Below, in pieces: positions 16,488-24,601 of a DNA stretch of 64,000 nt. Position numbers and translations under genes: made by a program. The notes under the pieces were generated by a model. That model was not told the origin of the DNA. It was given only the letters and a program-made list of their open reading frames with translations, and made no database searches. Source of the stretch: CADCWK01 sp035944555. Its GTDB lineage: Bacteria > Chloroflexota > Chloroflexia > Thermomicrobiales > UBA6265. Position 1 is the first letter of the stretch. Every line of letters starts with the position of its first letter. The stretch is from contig DASZAY010000024.1 of the NCBI GenBank assembly GCA_035944555.1, positions 124,001 to 188,000 of the forward strand. The letters are read 5' to 3'.

Positions 16488-16907
16488 CTACCCCATCGCG
16501 TTGGCGTCGAACGTGGTGACATGCTCCGGCACGATCACCACCATGGCATGCTCCCCCGGCACGCCGGCGAACGATTCGTTGCCGAGGTAGCGCAGCGAGA
16601 GCTCGCGAGGCATCACCTTGGTCGGGTCGGGCTTCCCTCGCTCGACCCGGCCGCGCACCTCGATAATGCGGCCCGGGTCGTCCGGATCGACGAACGACAT
16701 CGCCACCCGTGGGTCCCGGCGCAGGTTCTTCAGCTTCTGCTGCCCCTCGACCTGGCTGATCCGGACGCGGGAGCCGTCCGAGGTGAACCAGACCGGCGTC
16801 GATTGTGGCTCGCCACCCGGTCCAATCGTCGCCACATGGGCCAGCGTCTCCGATCGCAGGATGTCCGCGGATGCCGCCGGGATGATTGTGTGTGGATCGC
16901 TCATCAT
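16488..16907 (-). CDS. PPOX-class F420/FMN-dependent split-barrel protein
   Basis: The 139-residue protein has the split beta-barrel of the pyridoxamine-phosphate-oxidase superfamily: LAHVATIGPGGEPQSTPVWF, then VEGQQKLKNLRRDPRVAMSF, then PGRIIEVRGRVE. The form with KLKNLRRDPRVAM is typical of the F420-dependent branch (Rv1155-like), common in actinobacteria and Thermomicrobia. It would reduce a small molecule with F420H2 or bind flavin; the substrate is unknown. GGAGGG lies seven bases before the ATG at 16907. It stands alone and converges on the sugar operon terminator. Confidence 0.85.
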   Translation of the reverse strand: MMSDPHTIIPAASADILRSETLAHVATIGPGGEPQSTPVWFTSDGSRVRISQVEGQQKLKNLRRDPRVAMSFVDPDDPGRIIEVRGRVERGKPDPTKVMPRELSLRYLGNESFAGVPGEHAMVVIVPEHVTTFDANAMG

Positions 16908-17017
16908 GGTCGGTCCCTCCGGGCAATTCCGGCGACGCCTATGGTGCCGCTCGCCTGCCGACCATCGTCCCACCCGATGCGGGCATGTCCGACCCGCATC
17001 GTCCCAATCATCCTGCG

Positions 17018-17974
17018 CTACCCGGCCATGACGGTCCCGGTCGCGTCCGCCAGCAACGGTGCCGCGGCGGCGAGGACTTCCTCCGCGATGACCCTGGCGC
17101 CGTCGGCGTTGGGGTGAGCGCAGTCGCCGACCGACCAATCCACGCCGAGAAACTCCCCGAGGTCCAGCCCGCTGGCCGCCAGCGACCCGAGCGTCTGGAA
17201 CCACGAGCCGGCCACGACCGCCAGGCAATCGTGGCCGCGGAACCGCTCCGCCAGTCCGGTCGTCACCGCGACCCGGTCGCGGCCGGGCAAGGCCGGATCG
17301 GCCTCTGCCGTAATCATGGCGTTGAGCCGGTCGAACACGTAGCTGGCCCGCCGGTAGCAGTCGTCCGCCTCACACTGCGCGGCCGTCCACGGCACCGGGT
17401 TCGGGTAGGTCACCAGCACGATCCGCGCGGTCGGCGAGACGAGCAACTCGTCGATCGCCAGCCCTACCCACCCCGCCGTCTCCGGCAGGACCGCGTCCAC
17501 CCACGCCGTGAACTCGTCATAGGTTCGGTCGGGGTCGGCCAACCGGCCGAGCAGCTCGTCAGCGACCTGGAAGTCGTTGATCCCCACCGAAATCGTGACC
17601 AGCGCGATCCGGTCCGGCGCCCGGTCCATCGACTCCCACGCCGCCGCGACCTGCGTCATCAGGTCCTCGCCGGGTATGTCGTTCGGGCGGGCGGTCGTCC
17701 CGCCGCAGGCCAGCAGCCGCATCCCCGCCGGGACCGGCAACCCGTCCCGCACGTGATAGGGGTATCCCTCGTCCGACTGGCGGCACGGGCCCCGGTCATC
17801 CAGCCCCTGTCCGGAGGCGTACGAGTCGCCCAGCGCGAGGTAGAGCATCGGCTCCGGGGACGGCTGGGCGCCGACGGGTCGCGCCCCGGCCACCGGCCAC
17901 GTCGCCGAGAGCAGCGTCACGACCAGGACGAGGATGGCAGTGGGGTGGTATCGGCGTTTGTCGTTCCGGCTCAA
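17018..17974 (-). CDS. Secreted SGNH/GDSL hydrolase
   Basis: The 318-residue protein has the SGNH blocks: ALGDSYASGQG (Ser nucleophile), ACGGTTARPND (Gly block), SVGINDF (Asn block) and DCAHPNADG (catalytic Asp/His). Cys pairs around CRQSDEGYPY, LLACGGT, AQCEADDCYRR and DCLAV/DCAHP suggest disulfides outside the cell. An N-terminal signal peptide includes AILVLVVTLLSATWPVAGA. It most likely is an esterase or lipase of the Streptomyces SGNH type. A TTG start at 17974 is chosen because AGGAG lies six bases before it; the ATG at 18007 has no good site. Confidence 0.85.
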   Translation of the reverse strand: MSRNDKRRYHPTAILVLVVTLLSATWPVAGARPVGAQPSPEPMLYLALGDSYASGQGLDDRGPCRQSDEGYPYHVRDGLPVPAGMRLLACGGTTARPNDIPGEDLMTQVAAAWESMDRAPDRIALVTISVGINDFQVADELLGRLADPDRTYDEFTAWVDAVLPETAGWVGLAIDELLVSPTARIVLVTYPNPVPWTAAQCEADDCYRRASYVFDRLNAMITAEADPALPGRDRVAVTTGLAERFRGHDCLAVVAGSWFQTLGSLAASGLDLGEFLGVDWSVGDCAHPNADGARVIAEEVLAAAAPLLADATGTVMAG

Positions 17975-18242
17975 CGGCCACTCCTGATTAACGGTCTGAC
18001 CATCCACCGGGTGTGCGGTCAGCGTCCGTGGTTGGCCCGATGGATCAGGGCAGCGGACGCAGGCTGTCCATCATCTGTCCTGTCAACTATGGTCCCGGGA
18101 ATCGCGGATGTCCTGCGTGTCCAGTTGGTTGCCCGGGCGTCATGCCTCACCATGACGCCATGCTGACCCCTGGTGCCAGCACCTCGCTCCGCCCTCCCGG
18201 CTCCCCGGCGAGCGCAGGCGATCGCCGTCGACAGGACCACGA

Positions 18243-19136
18243 ATGACCGATCACTTCCCGGCGCTTCTGTCCCGGCACTGGCCGCTGACCTCGGTCCGCA
18301 TCGGCCCGACCCTGCAGGCGGGCGCCGGGCGGCGGACCATCGCGATCCGGGCCGATCAGGGCGCATTCATCCTGAAGGTATACGAGGACCACGCCGCCCT
18401 TGGCCTCGTCTCGCCCGGTGATGGGGAGATCGACCGCCGCCTCAGCATTCTTGACCACCTCGCCGCCCGGGGAACCGTGCCCGCACCACGCCTGCTCCAC
18501 GCTCGATCCGACGCCCGCTTCATCCGGGCAGCGGGGCAGACGCACGCCGTCATGGAGCACATCCCCGGCGACCGCCCACCGGATACCCCGGAGACCTGGG
18601 CGGAACTCGGCCGGATCGTCGCCGCGCTCAACGCCGACACGGCCTTCCCGCATCCCTATGGCATTCCGGTCCGCGACACAATCCAGGAACTGACCGCCCA
18701 GGCCGCGGCGTACCCGTTCGCCAGCGACTTCCGCGCCCTCGTCGAGACGCTGGCCGTCGTCGCGGAGGGGCCTACAGGTCTGGTCCATGGCGAGGTCAAC
18801 CTGGCCAACGTCATCCAGTCGCCCGGCGGCCGGTTCACGCTGATCGACTGGGACCACGCCGGCACCGGCCCGACCGTTCTCGACGCCGGCTACCCGCTGA
18901 TCACTACCTTCCTGACCGAGGACCTCGTCTTCCGGCAGGACCTGGCGACCGCCTTCTATCAGGCCTGCATCGTCGACCCCGCCACCGTCCGGACCGACGC
19001 CATCTTCGCCGCGGCCCTGCTCCACGCCCTGCGCTACGTCCGCTTCGGCGACACCCTCCGCCGCTGGGCGCGCATCCGCCACGCGCTTGCCCACCGTGAC
19101 GAGCTCCTGTCCGTCATCCCCGGTCATCAACCTTGA
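18243..19136 (+). CDS. Aminoglycoside-phosphotransferase-fold kinase
   Basis: The 297-residue protein has the APH/choline-kinase fold. FILKVYE provides the ATP-binding Lys, VMEHIPGDRP is the hinge, GLVHGEVNLANVI the catalytic loop (Glu replaces the usual Asp after HG), and FTLIDWDHAG the metal-binding Asp motif. Such enzymes phosphorylate hydroxyls of small molecules such as homoserine, sugars or aminoglycosides; the substrate here is not evident. AGGA six bases before the ATG sets the start. It precedes the XPB-like gene by 102 bases with no evident functional link. Confidence 0.85.
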   Translation: MTDHFPALLSRHWPLTSVRIGPTLQAGAGRRTIAIRADQGAFILKVYEDHAALGLVSPGDGEIDRRLSILDHLAARGTVPAPRLLHARSDARFIRAAGQTHAVMEHIPGDRPPDTPETWAELGRIVAALNADTAFPHPYGIPVRDTIQELTAQAAAYPFASDFRALVETLAVVAEGPTGLVHGEVNLANVIQSPGGRFTLIDWDHAGTGPTVLDAGYPLITTFLTEDLVFRQDLATAFYQACIVDPATVRTDAIFAAALLHALRYVRFGDTLRRWARIRHALAHRDELLSVIPGHQP

Positions 19137-19238
19137 GCGTCCCACCTGGCTCGCCGGCTCCGGCAACGCGCGTGGCTTCCTATACTTCGGGAACGACACG
19201 GACTGTTGGCGATCGGCGCGGGAACGGAGGGGACGGAC

Positions 19239-21524
19239 ATGGCGCGCAACCTGCTTGGTCGCCTCAATGGCCGCTCCGGCGACGATCTGACTCGGATCGC
19301 CCGGTTCTGGCGCGTCCCCGGCGGCTCCACCCCCGGCCCCAAGCATCGCCTCGTCGGCGCCCTCTACCGGACCATGACCGACGTGCGCGGCGGCCGCGAC
19401 GCGTGGGACCGCCTGGACGATCGCGAGCAGTCGCTGGTCACGCTGCTGTCCCAGTCCGGTGACGCCGCGATGGCCGTCGCGGACATCGCCCGCCGCCTCG
19501 GCGAGTCCGAGGCGACGACCCACGAGATCGCCGCCCGCCTCTACCGGGTCGGGATCGTCGCCCGCGAAAGCGACGATGATCCCCTGCCGATCGGTGCCGT
19601 TCCCCGCCTGTTCCTCCCGATCGAGATCGGCCAGCTGTTCCGCCGGGTCCGCGACGAGCGCGAACTGGGCGACCTGAGCAGCCGGCCCCTCCCGACGCTG
19701 CTGACGCTGATGGACGACCCGGAGCTGGAGGAGGCGGCCGGCTACTGGGGATTCCGGTCCATCCCCGGCCTCTACCGCCGCGACGACCTGATCGCCCGGA
19801 TCACCGCTGGTGTCTCCGATCCCGACCGCCGCGCCACCGTCGTCCGCGGCCTGACCAACCGCCGCGAAGCGACCCGCCTCTGGGACGCGGTCCTGACGCC
19901 GCGCTCCCCCGAGGACGTCCCCACGCCCGCCGCTGACGAAGCGACGAACGGGAGCCGCAACCCCACCGTACCGCTCGCCGACGCGATCGCCGCCGCCGGG
20001 CTGGACGCCGACCCGGATGATGCCGCCGCCCAGCTGAAGTTGCGCGCCACGCTGTCCGACCTGGAATCCCGCCTGCTGCTCTGGCACACCTACGACGCCG
20101 ACGGCGGCCGGCACCTCTTCGTCCCGGCCGAGATCCGCGACCCCGGCGCCGCGCCCGTGACCGACCTCGCCCCGCTGGACCCCGTCCCCGACGACGCGAC
20201 CCCGTCCCCGGACGCCCTGCCCTGGCGCTCGCCGGACGCCCTCGCCTGGGACCTGCTCACCCTCGCCCGCGCCCTCGGCAGCGCCGATGCCCCAGCCGTC
20301 TCCACCGTCGACGCGCTCCCTCGTCCCTGGCTGCGGTGGCTGAACAGTCGCCTCTGGTGGCACGGGACCGACACGCCCCCGGCCGGCTACCTCGCGTTCC
20401 TGGTTGAACTCGGCCGGGCCGAGGGCGTGCTCGGCACCGTCGATGGTCCCCATGGTCCCGCCCTCGGTCCGACCGCCGCCATCCGGGCCTGGCGCGACCG
20501 CTCCTTCCCCGATCAGACCGCCGCCCTCAAGAACCGCTGGCTGACGACCGACGGCTGGCCCGAGGGCGCTGCCCGCTCCGACCTGACCGTCCAAGGTGCT
20601 GACTGGCGTGGGTTTCGCCGCCGCCTGACGGGCCATCTTGGCCGGCTCGCCGCGCCCGCCGACTCGACCACGTCACCGACGGCCAGGGCCGATGGGCGAA
20701 ACGGGAAGGACCAGAACGACCAGGGGCCCTGGTACCCAATCGACGAGTTGGCTGAGTGGATCGCCGCCGCCGACCCCGACATCCTAGGGGACACGTTCGC
20801 CGCCGCGCAGGCCGGGTACTCCGGCCCGACCGAGCCCGACCGCCGCCGCGCCGCCATCGCCGCCGCGATCACGACCGCGCTGACCACCGCGCTGACCTGG
20901 TTCCATGACGTCGAGACAGCCCCAGGCGCCCGCGACCGCCCGATGGTCCGCGTCCGCGCCGCGGCACCGGCCGACCACCAGCGTCGTCCCGCGGGCGCTG
21001 CACCTCCCGGCAAACCCTCCACGGGTCCGCGAGCCGGCAACGAGCCGGCCCTGACGATCGACCCCGACGGCACCGTCCGGCTACGCCACCCGTCCCCGGT
21101 CCGGGTCTGGTCGCTGCTGCTGTTCGCCGACCCGGTCGCGCTCGGCGAGATCAGCACCTGGCGGTTGTCGGAAGCGGCCCTTGGCCGGGCGTTGGCGGCC
21201 GGGTTCGAGCCGGCCCAGGTGACGGAGTTCCTGACCCGGCAATCCCGCCGCACCCTGCCCGAGCCCGTCACCGCCGACCTCGGCGACTGGGCCAACCGGT
21301 TCCGCCGCGTCCGCCTCGGTCCCGCCGTCACTCTCCGCCCGGACGACCCGGCGCAGGCGGAGGAGCTGGTCAGCGTGGCTCGCTCCGCCGGCCTGTCCGC
21401 GCACCCGTTGCCGGGCAAGGAGGGCCTCGTCGTCGTCAGCCTGCCCGGACCCGTCAGCGGAACGGGGGACGCGCTCGATCAGCTCCGGGAACGCCTCCGC
21501 ACCGCCGGGTTCCACCCGTCCTGA
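19239..21524 (+). CDS. XPB/Ssl2 N-terminal-like (Helicase_C_3) domain protein
   Basis: The 761-residue protein contains no helicase motifs. Its C-terminal region (about 590-760) reads RVWSLLLFADPVALGEISTW then LSEAALGRALAAGFEPAQVT, matching the helicase-associated XPB/Ssl2-like N-terminal domain (Helicase_C_3) seen alone or beside XPB in actinobacteria. The N-terminus has a winged-helix-like part (DIARRLGESEATTHEIAARL). The middle is Asp/Ala/Pro-rich, with charged linkers near residues 480-510. GGAGGG seven bases before the ATG at 19239 sets the start; an upstream in-frame ATG at 19206 has no site. It may assist a partner helicase in repair or transcription (inference). Confidence 0.75.
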   Translation: MARNLLGRLNGRSGDDLTRIARFWRVPGGSTPGPKHRLVGALYRTMTDVRGGRDAWDRLDDREQSLVTLLSQSGDAAMAVADIARRLGESEATTHEIAARLYRVGIVARESDDDPLPIGAVPRLFLPIEIGQLFRRVRDERELGDLSSRPLPTLLTLMDDPELEEAAGYWGFRSIPGLYRRDDLIARITAGVSDPDRRATVVRGLTNRREATRLWDAVLTPRSPEDVPTPAADEATNGSRNPTVPLADAIAAAGLDADPDDAAAQLKLRATLSDLESRLLLWHTYDADGGRHLFVPAEIRDPGAAPVTDLAPLDPVPDDATPSPDALPWRSPDALAWDLLTLARALGSADAPAVSTVDALPRPWLRWLNSRLWWHGTDTPPAGYLAFLVELGRAEGVLGTVDGPHGPALGPTAAIRAWRDRSFPDQTAALKNRWLTTDGWPEGAARSDLTVQGADWRGFRRRLTGHLGRLAAPADSTTSPTARADGRNGKDQNDQGPWYPIDELAEWIAAADPDILGDTFAAAQAGYSGPTEPDRRRAAIAAAITTALTTALTWFHDVETAPGARDRPMVRVRAAAPADHQRRPAGAAPPGKPSTGPRAGNEPALTIDPDGTVRLRHPSPVRVWSLLLFADPVALGEISTWRLSEAALGRALAAGFEPAQVTEFLTRQSRRTLPEPVTADLGDWANRFRRVRLGPAVTLRPDDPAQAEELVSVARSAGLSAHPLPGKEGLVVVSLPGPVSGTGDALDQLRERLRTAGFHPS

Positions 21525-21712
21525 TCGGCCCGCGACCTGGCGGGGTGCCAGCGCGCCCACGCCGAGATCGGCGATGTGGGACTGGAACTCGATCATCCGG
21601 TACCGAGCGTGCGCGACTCAATCAGGGCCGTGGCCCGCCATTCAGTCATGAACCCAGCCAACCTGCCTGGGGGTGACAGAGACAGAGCCGGGACCAGCGG
21701 CAGGAGGACCGG

Positions 21713-22012
21713 ATGATCACGCGCTGGCACCAGCACCACCCGGTGCTGTTCAACATCGTCCTGGCCGTCGTGGCGATCGCCATCGTCATCGCGATCTATC
21801 CGACGTGGGAGACAGCCCTCTCGACCACCCTGATGGTAGGCGCCGTCACCTGGTTCACGGTCTGGTATCAGCGCAAGGCGGCGAAGCCGCTCCCGCCCGG
21901 AGCCGTGGTCACTCGCGAGCAGCAGATATGGAGTTCCCGACTGGCCCTCTGGATCGCCCCGGCGGTCCTCGTCGTCTTCGTCCTCCTGCTGGCGAGCCTG
22001 ATCTTTCTCTGA
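21713..22012 (+). CDS. Small membrane protein
   Basis: The 99-residue protein has three predicted membrane segments: FNIVLAVVAIAIVIAIY, an amphipathic one around TLMVGAVTWFTVWY, and IAPAVLVVFVLLLASLIFL. AGGAGG five bases before the ATG supports expression. No family is recognised and the neighbours give no clue. Confidence 0.7.
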   Translation: MITRWHQHHPVLFNIVLAVVAIAIVIAIYPTWETALSTTLMVGAVTWFTVWYQRKAAKPLPPGAVVTREQQIWSSRLALWIAPAVLVVFVLLLASLIFL

Positions 22013-22086
22013 TCCCTGCCCGGGTACCGGGATGGCGCCTTCCCCAACACATGATCCCTAAGGTCCTGTCGACCGCATCCCGGCCC

Positions 22087-22683
22087 CTACCCGAGCAGTA
22101 CCGGGATCAGCGACAGCACCAGCAGCGCCGCCATCGCCCAGTTGAATCGCCGGATGCGCCCCTCCTCCCGCAGCCACCGCCGCAGCGCCACACCGAACGC
22201 CGTCCACATGCCGGTGCTCGGCAGACCGACCAGCGCGAACGTCGCGGCGACGATTAGCAGATTCAGCGCGAAGTGATCGGGCGGCGTATAGGCCGTCACC
22301 GCCGAGATCGTCATCACCCATGCCTTGGGGTTGGCCAGCTGGAAAGCCGCCGCGCCCGCGAACGACATCGGCTGCGCCCGGGCCGACGCCGCCCCGAGCC
22401 CGCCCGACCGGGCCAGCCGCCAGGCCAGCACCAGCAGGTACCCCGCCCCGACGACCTGCAGGACCACGTGCAGCGCCGACCACCGCTCGAACAGGGCGCC
22501 GAGACCCAGCCCTACCGCCAGCAGCATCGCCACGACGCCGGCGGTGACGCCGAACAGGTGGGGCAGGCTGCGCCGGAACCCGAAGTTCACGCCCGACGCC
22601 ATCAGCATCGCGTTGTTCGGGCCCGGCGTGGCACTCATCGCCACCGAGAACAGCACTACCGCCAGGAACGCCTCGCCGTTCAT
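22087..22683 (-). CDS. LysE/RhtB-family amino-acid exporter
   Basis: The 198-residue inner-membrane protein has the family signature near its start: AMSATPGPNNAMLMASGVNF, followed by GFRRSLPHLFGVTAGV, and later FQLANPKAWVM. About six membrane segments are visible. These carriers export amino acids or homoserine lactones. AGGAG five bases before the ATG at 22683 sets the start. It diverges from a MocR-type regulator with shared operator-like half-sites between them, suggesting PLP- or amino-acid-dependent control. Confidence 0.9.
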   Translation of the reverse strand: MNGEAFLAVVLFSVAMSATPGPNNAMLMASGVNFGFRRSLPHLFGVTAGVVAMLLAVGLGLGALFERWSALHVVLQVVGAGYLLVLAWRLARSGGLGAASARAQPMSFAGAAAFQLANPKAWVMTISAVTAYTPPDHFALNLLIVAATFALVGLPSTGMWTAFGVALRRWLREEGRIRRFNWAMAALLVLSLIPVLLG

Positions 22684-22777
22684 CCCCGCTCCTGCCCGCT
22701 TTCCGATCCGGTTGAAGGACACCGCACATGTCCACCTGAGTCGCCAGCGTAGACAGCCATCCACAGAGCGTACAGAT

Positions 22778-22867
22778 CCAATTGCTGATTGGTCGTTGCG
22801 CGAACGCCCGAGTTGTCCCATGATGGCCGGGATGGATGCCATAAGCGCGAAATTGGACCGGACCAAT
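22778..22867. promoter_or_regulatory. Paired ATTGG/CCAAT operator-like repeats in divergent region
   Basis: Two inverted repeats share one half-site. CCAAT-TGCTG-ATTGG lies at 22778-22792 between the divergent genes, and ATTGG-ACCGGA-CCAAT at 22852-22867 just inside the MocR frame. MocR regulators bind as dimers to repeated half-sites in such regions, so these are candidate operators. Confidence 0.5.
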
Positions 22868-24325
22868 ACAGGGTCACTCGCCAGCCAGCTTACCGACCGG
22901 CTGGTCGGGGCGATCGCGAGTGGCGAGATCGTCCTCGGGACCAGGCTGCCCTCCGAGCGCCAGCTGGCGGTGACGCTCGGCGTCAGCCGGACGACCGTGA
23001 TGGCCGCCTACCGCGAGCTCGAAGCCCGCGGGCTGGTCCGGGGTCAGGTGGGGCGTGGCACCTTCGTCGTCGGCGGAACGGAGCCCGGACCCGACCAGCC
23101 GGCCTTTGCCTGGCAAGGCAAGCTCGCCCACGGCGCCCGCCGCTTTCTCGACCCCGGTCTCCACCGGATCATCAACGTCGCGGACCGTGGCGCCGTCGTC
23201 CTCTCGATCAACCGGCCCGCCCTCGACATCTTCCCCGTCGAGACGTTCCGGCAGGTCACTGATCACGTGCTCCGCCAGCACGCCGGCGCCGCGCTCGGAC
23301 TGAGCCCGATCGAAGGTGATCCCGGTCTCCGGGCCGAGATCGCCGCCCGCCACGGAACCGAGCCCGGCCAGGTGATGATCATCTCCGGGACGCAGCAGGG
23401 CCTGGATCTCGTCACCCGCTGCCTGCTCGACCCGGGCGACGTCGTCGTCATGGACCGGCCCGGTTACTTCGGCGCCATCCAGACCTTCCGCTCGGCCGGC
23501 GCCACGCTCGTTGGCTGGGACATCGAGCGGGGCGGGGCCGAGGAACTGGAGACGCTGCTCGTCCGCTACGCCCCCAAGTTCATCTACACCAACCCCACCT
23601 TCCAGAACCCGACCGGCCGGACGATGTCCCTCCCGACCCGGCGCGAGTTGCTCCGCCTCGCCCGGCTCCATCGCATCCCGATCATCGAGGACGACCCCTA
23701 CCGCGAGCTGCCGTTCCATGGGACGCCAGCCTCGCCGCCGACCTTGCGGGAACTGGACGATGCCGGCATCGTCATCCACCTCCGCAGCGCCTCCAAGGTA
23801 CTGGCGCTCGGGCTCCGGCTTGGCTGGCTACTGGCGCCGGAGCCGATCCTCCAGCAATTGGCGCTCGTCCGGTTGCGGACGGATATCTCCAGTCCGGGCC
23901 TGACCCAATTGATCGTGCGCGAATTGATGACCGGCGGCCACTACGATCGCCACGTTGCCGCGCTTCGCCGTGAGCACCGTCGTCGCTACGAGGCCATGGC
24001 CGCCGCGCTCCAGCGCCACCTGCCGCCCTGCTCGGCGACCTGGGCGCCACCGACCGGCGGGCTCCACCTCTGGGTTCGCCTGACCACGCCAGACGGGATG
24101 CCGCTCGACGCCGAGCGAATCCAGCGCGACGCGGCAGCGGCGGGCGTCCTCATCATCGCCGGGGCGCCATTTCACCCCGACGGCGGCGGCGCCCATTCCA
24201 TCCGGCTCTGCTTCGCCGGGCTCCCGCCGGACCACCTCGAAGTCGCCATTGCCCGGCTGGGCCGCGTCGTCCGCGCGGCGATCGCGGACAACGCCGTTCC
24301 GTCGGCCACGGTTGCCCTCGTCTGA
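22820..24325 (+). CDS. MocR-family (GntR-aminotransferase) regulator
   Basis: The 501-residue protein joins a GntR winged helix (residues 12-80; LPSERQLAVTLGVSRTTVMA, then GRGTFVVGG) to a fold-type-I aminotransferase domain (110-490). PLP-site residues are visible in IISGTQQGLDLVTR, YTNPTFQNPTG and the Schiff-base Lys in RSASKVLALGLRLGW. MocR proteins use PLP as sensor rather than catalysing transamination. The start is one of three ATGs at 22820, 22823 and 22832; none has a strong site, so a short-leader or leaderless mRNA is possible. It probably controls the divergent LysE exporter. Confidence 0.9.
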   Translation: MMAGMDAISAKLDRTNTGSLASQLTDRLVGAIASGEIVLGTRLPSERQLAVTLGVSRTTVMAAYRELEARGLVRGQVGRGTFVVGGTEPGPDQPAFAWQGKLAHGARRFLDPGLHRIINVADRGAVVLSINRPALDIFPVETFRQVTDHVLRQHAGAALGLSPIEGDPGLRAEIAARHGTEPGQVMIISGTQQGLDLVTRCLLDPGDVVVMDRPGYFGAIQTFRSAGATLVGWDIERGGAEELETLLVRYAPKFIYTNPTFQNPTGRTMSLPTRRELLRLARLHRIPIIEDDPYRELPFHGTPASPPTLRELDDAGIVIHLRSASKVLALGLRLGWLLAPEPILQQLALVRLRTDISSPGLTQLIVRELMTGGHYDRHVAALRREHRRRYEAMAAALQRHLPPCSATWAPPTGGLHLWVRLTTPDGMPLDAERIQRDAAAAGVLIIAGAPFHPDGGGAHSIRLCFAGLPPDHLEVAIARLGRVVRAAIADNAVPSATVALV

Positions 24326-24327
24326 TC

Positions 24328-24345
24328 CCGTCCCCTCCGGGACGG
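24328..24345 (+). terminator. Short terminator hairpin after MocR gene
   Basis: Arms CCGTCCC and GGGACGG with a CTCC loop start two bases after the stop. There is no U-tract. Confidence 0.5.
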
Positions 24346-24477
24346 ACTGATCCATCGCCAGTCGTCGCCACGTACCCCTTTCACACCTCCGCCCACGCCT
24401 TCGCGGTCATCCGCGGGTACCTGGCTCTCCTCCGGCTGACGACCGCGCGATCGGATCCGGAGTGATCCGCCCACGAC

Positions 24478-24515
24478 GGCCCAGGTTGACGCGGCCGTCT
24501 CCCTCAACCTGGGCC
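24478..24515. repeat. Perfect 12-bp inverted repeat upstream of molybdoenzyme gene
   Basis: Arms GGCCCAGGTTGA and TCAACCTGGGCC are separated by 14 bases, 86 bases before the next start. It could be an operator, attenuator or second terminator. Confidence 0.45.
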
Positions 24516-24601
24516 CGGCTCAATCACGCCAGCTATCGCCGCCGTCCGTACCGCGCTGGATGCCCCTGGCGATGCCGCCGCCCGACCGCCGGAGTACCGC
24601 C

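Noticed and set aside
18147..20636. Minus-strand open frame of 829 codons opposite the kinase and XPB-like genes
   Set aside because: It is Gly/Arg/Asp-rich, has no ribosome binding site or domain, and is antisense to two well-supported genes; GC-rich third positions leave the opposite strand open.
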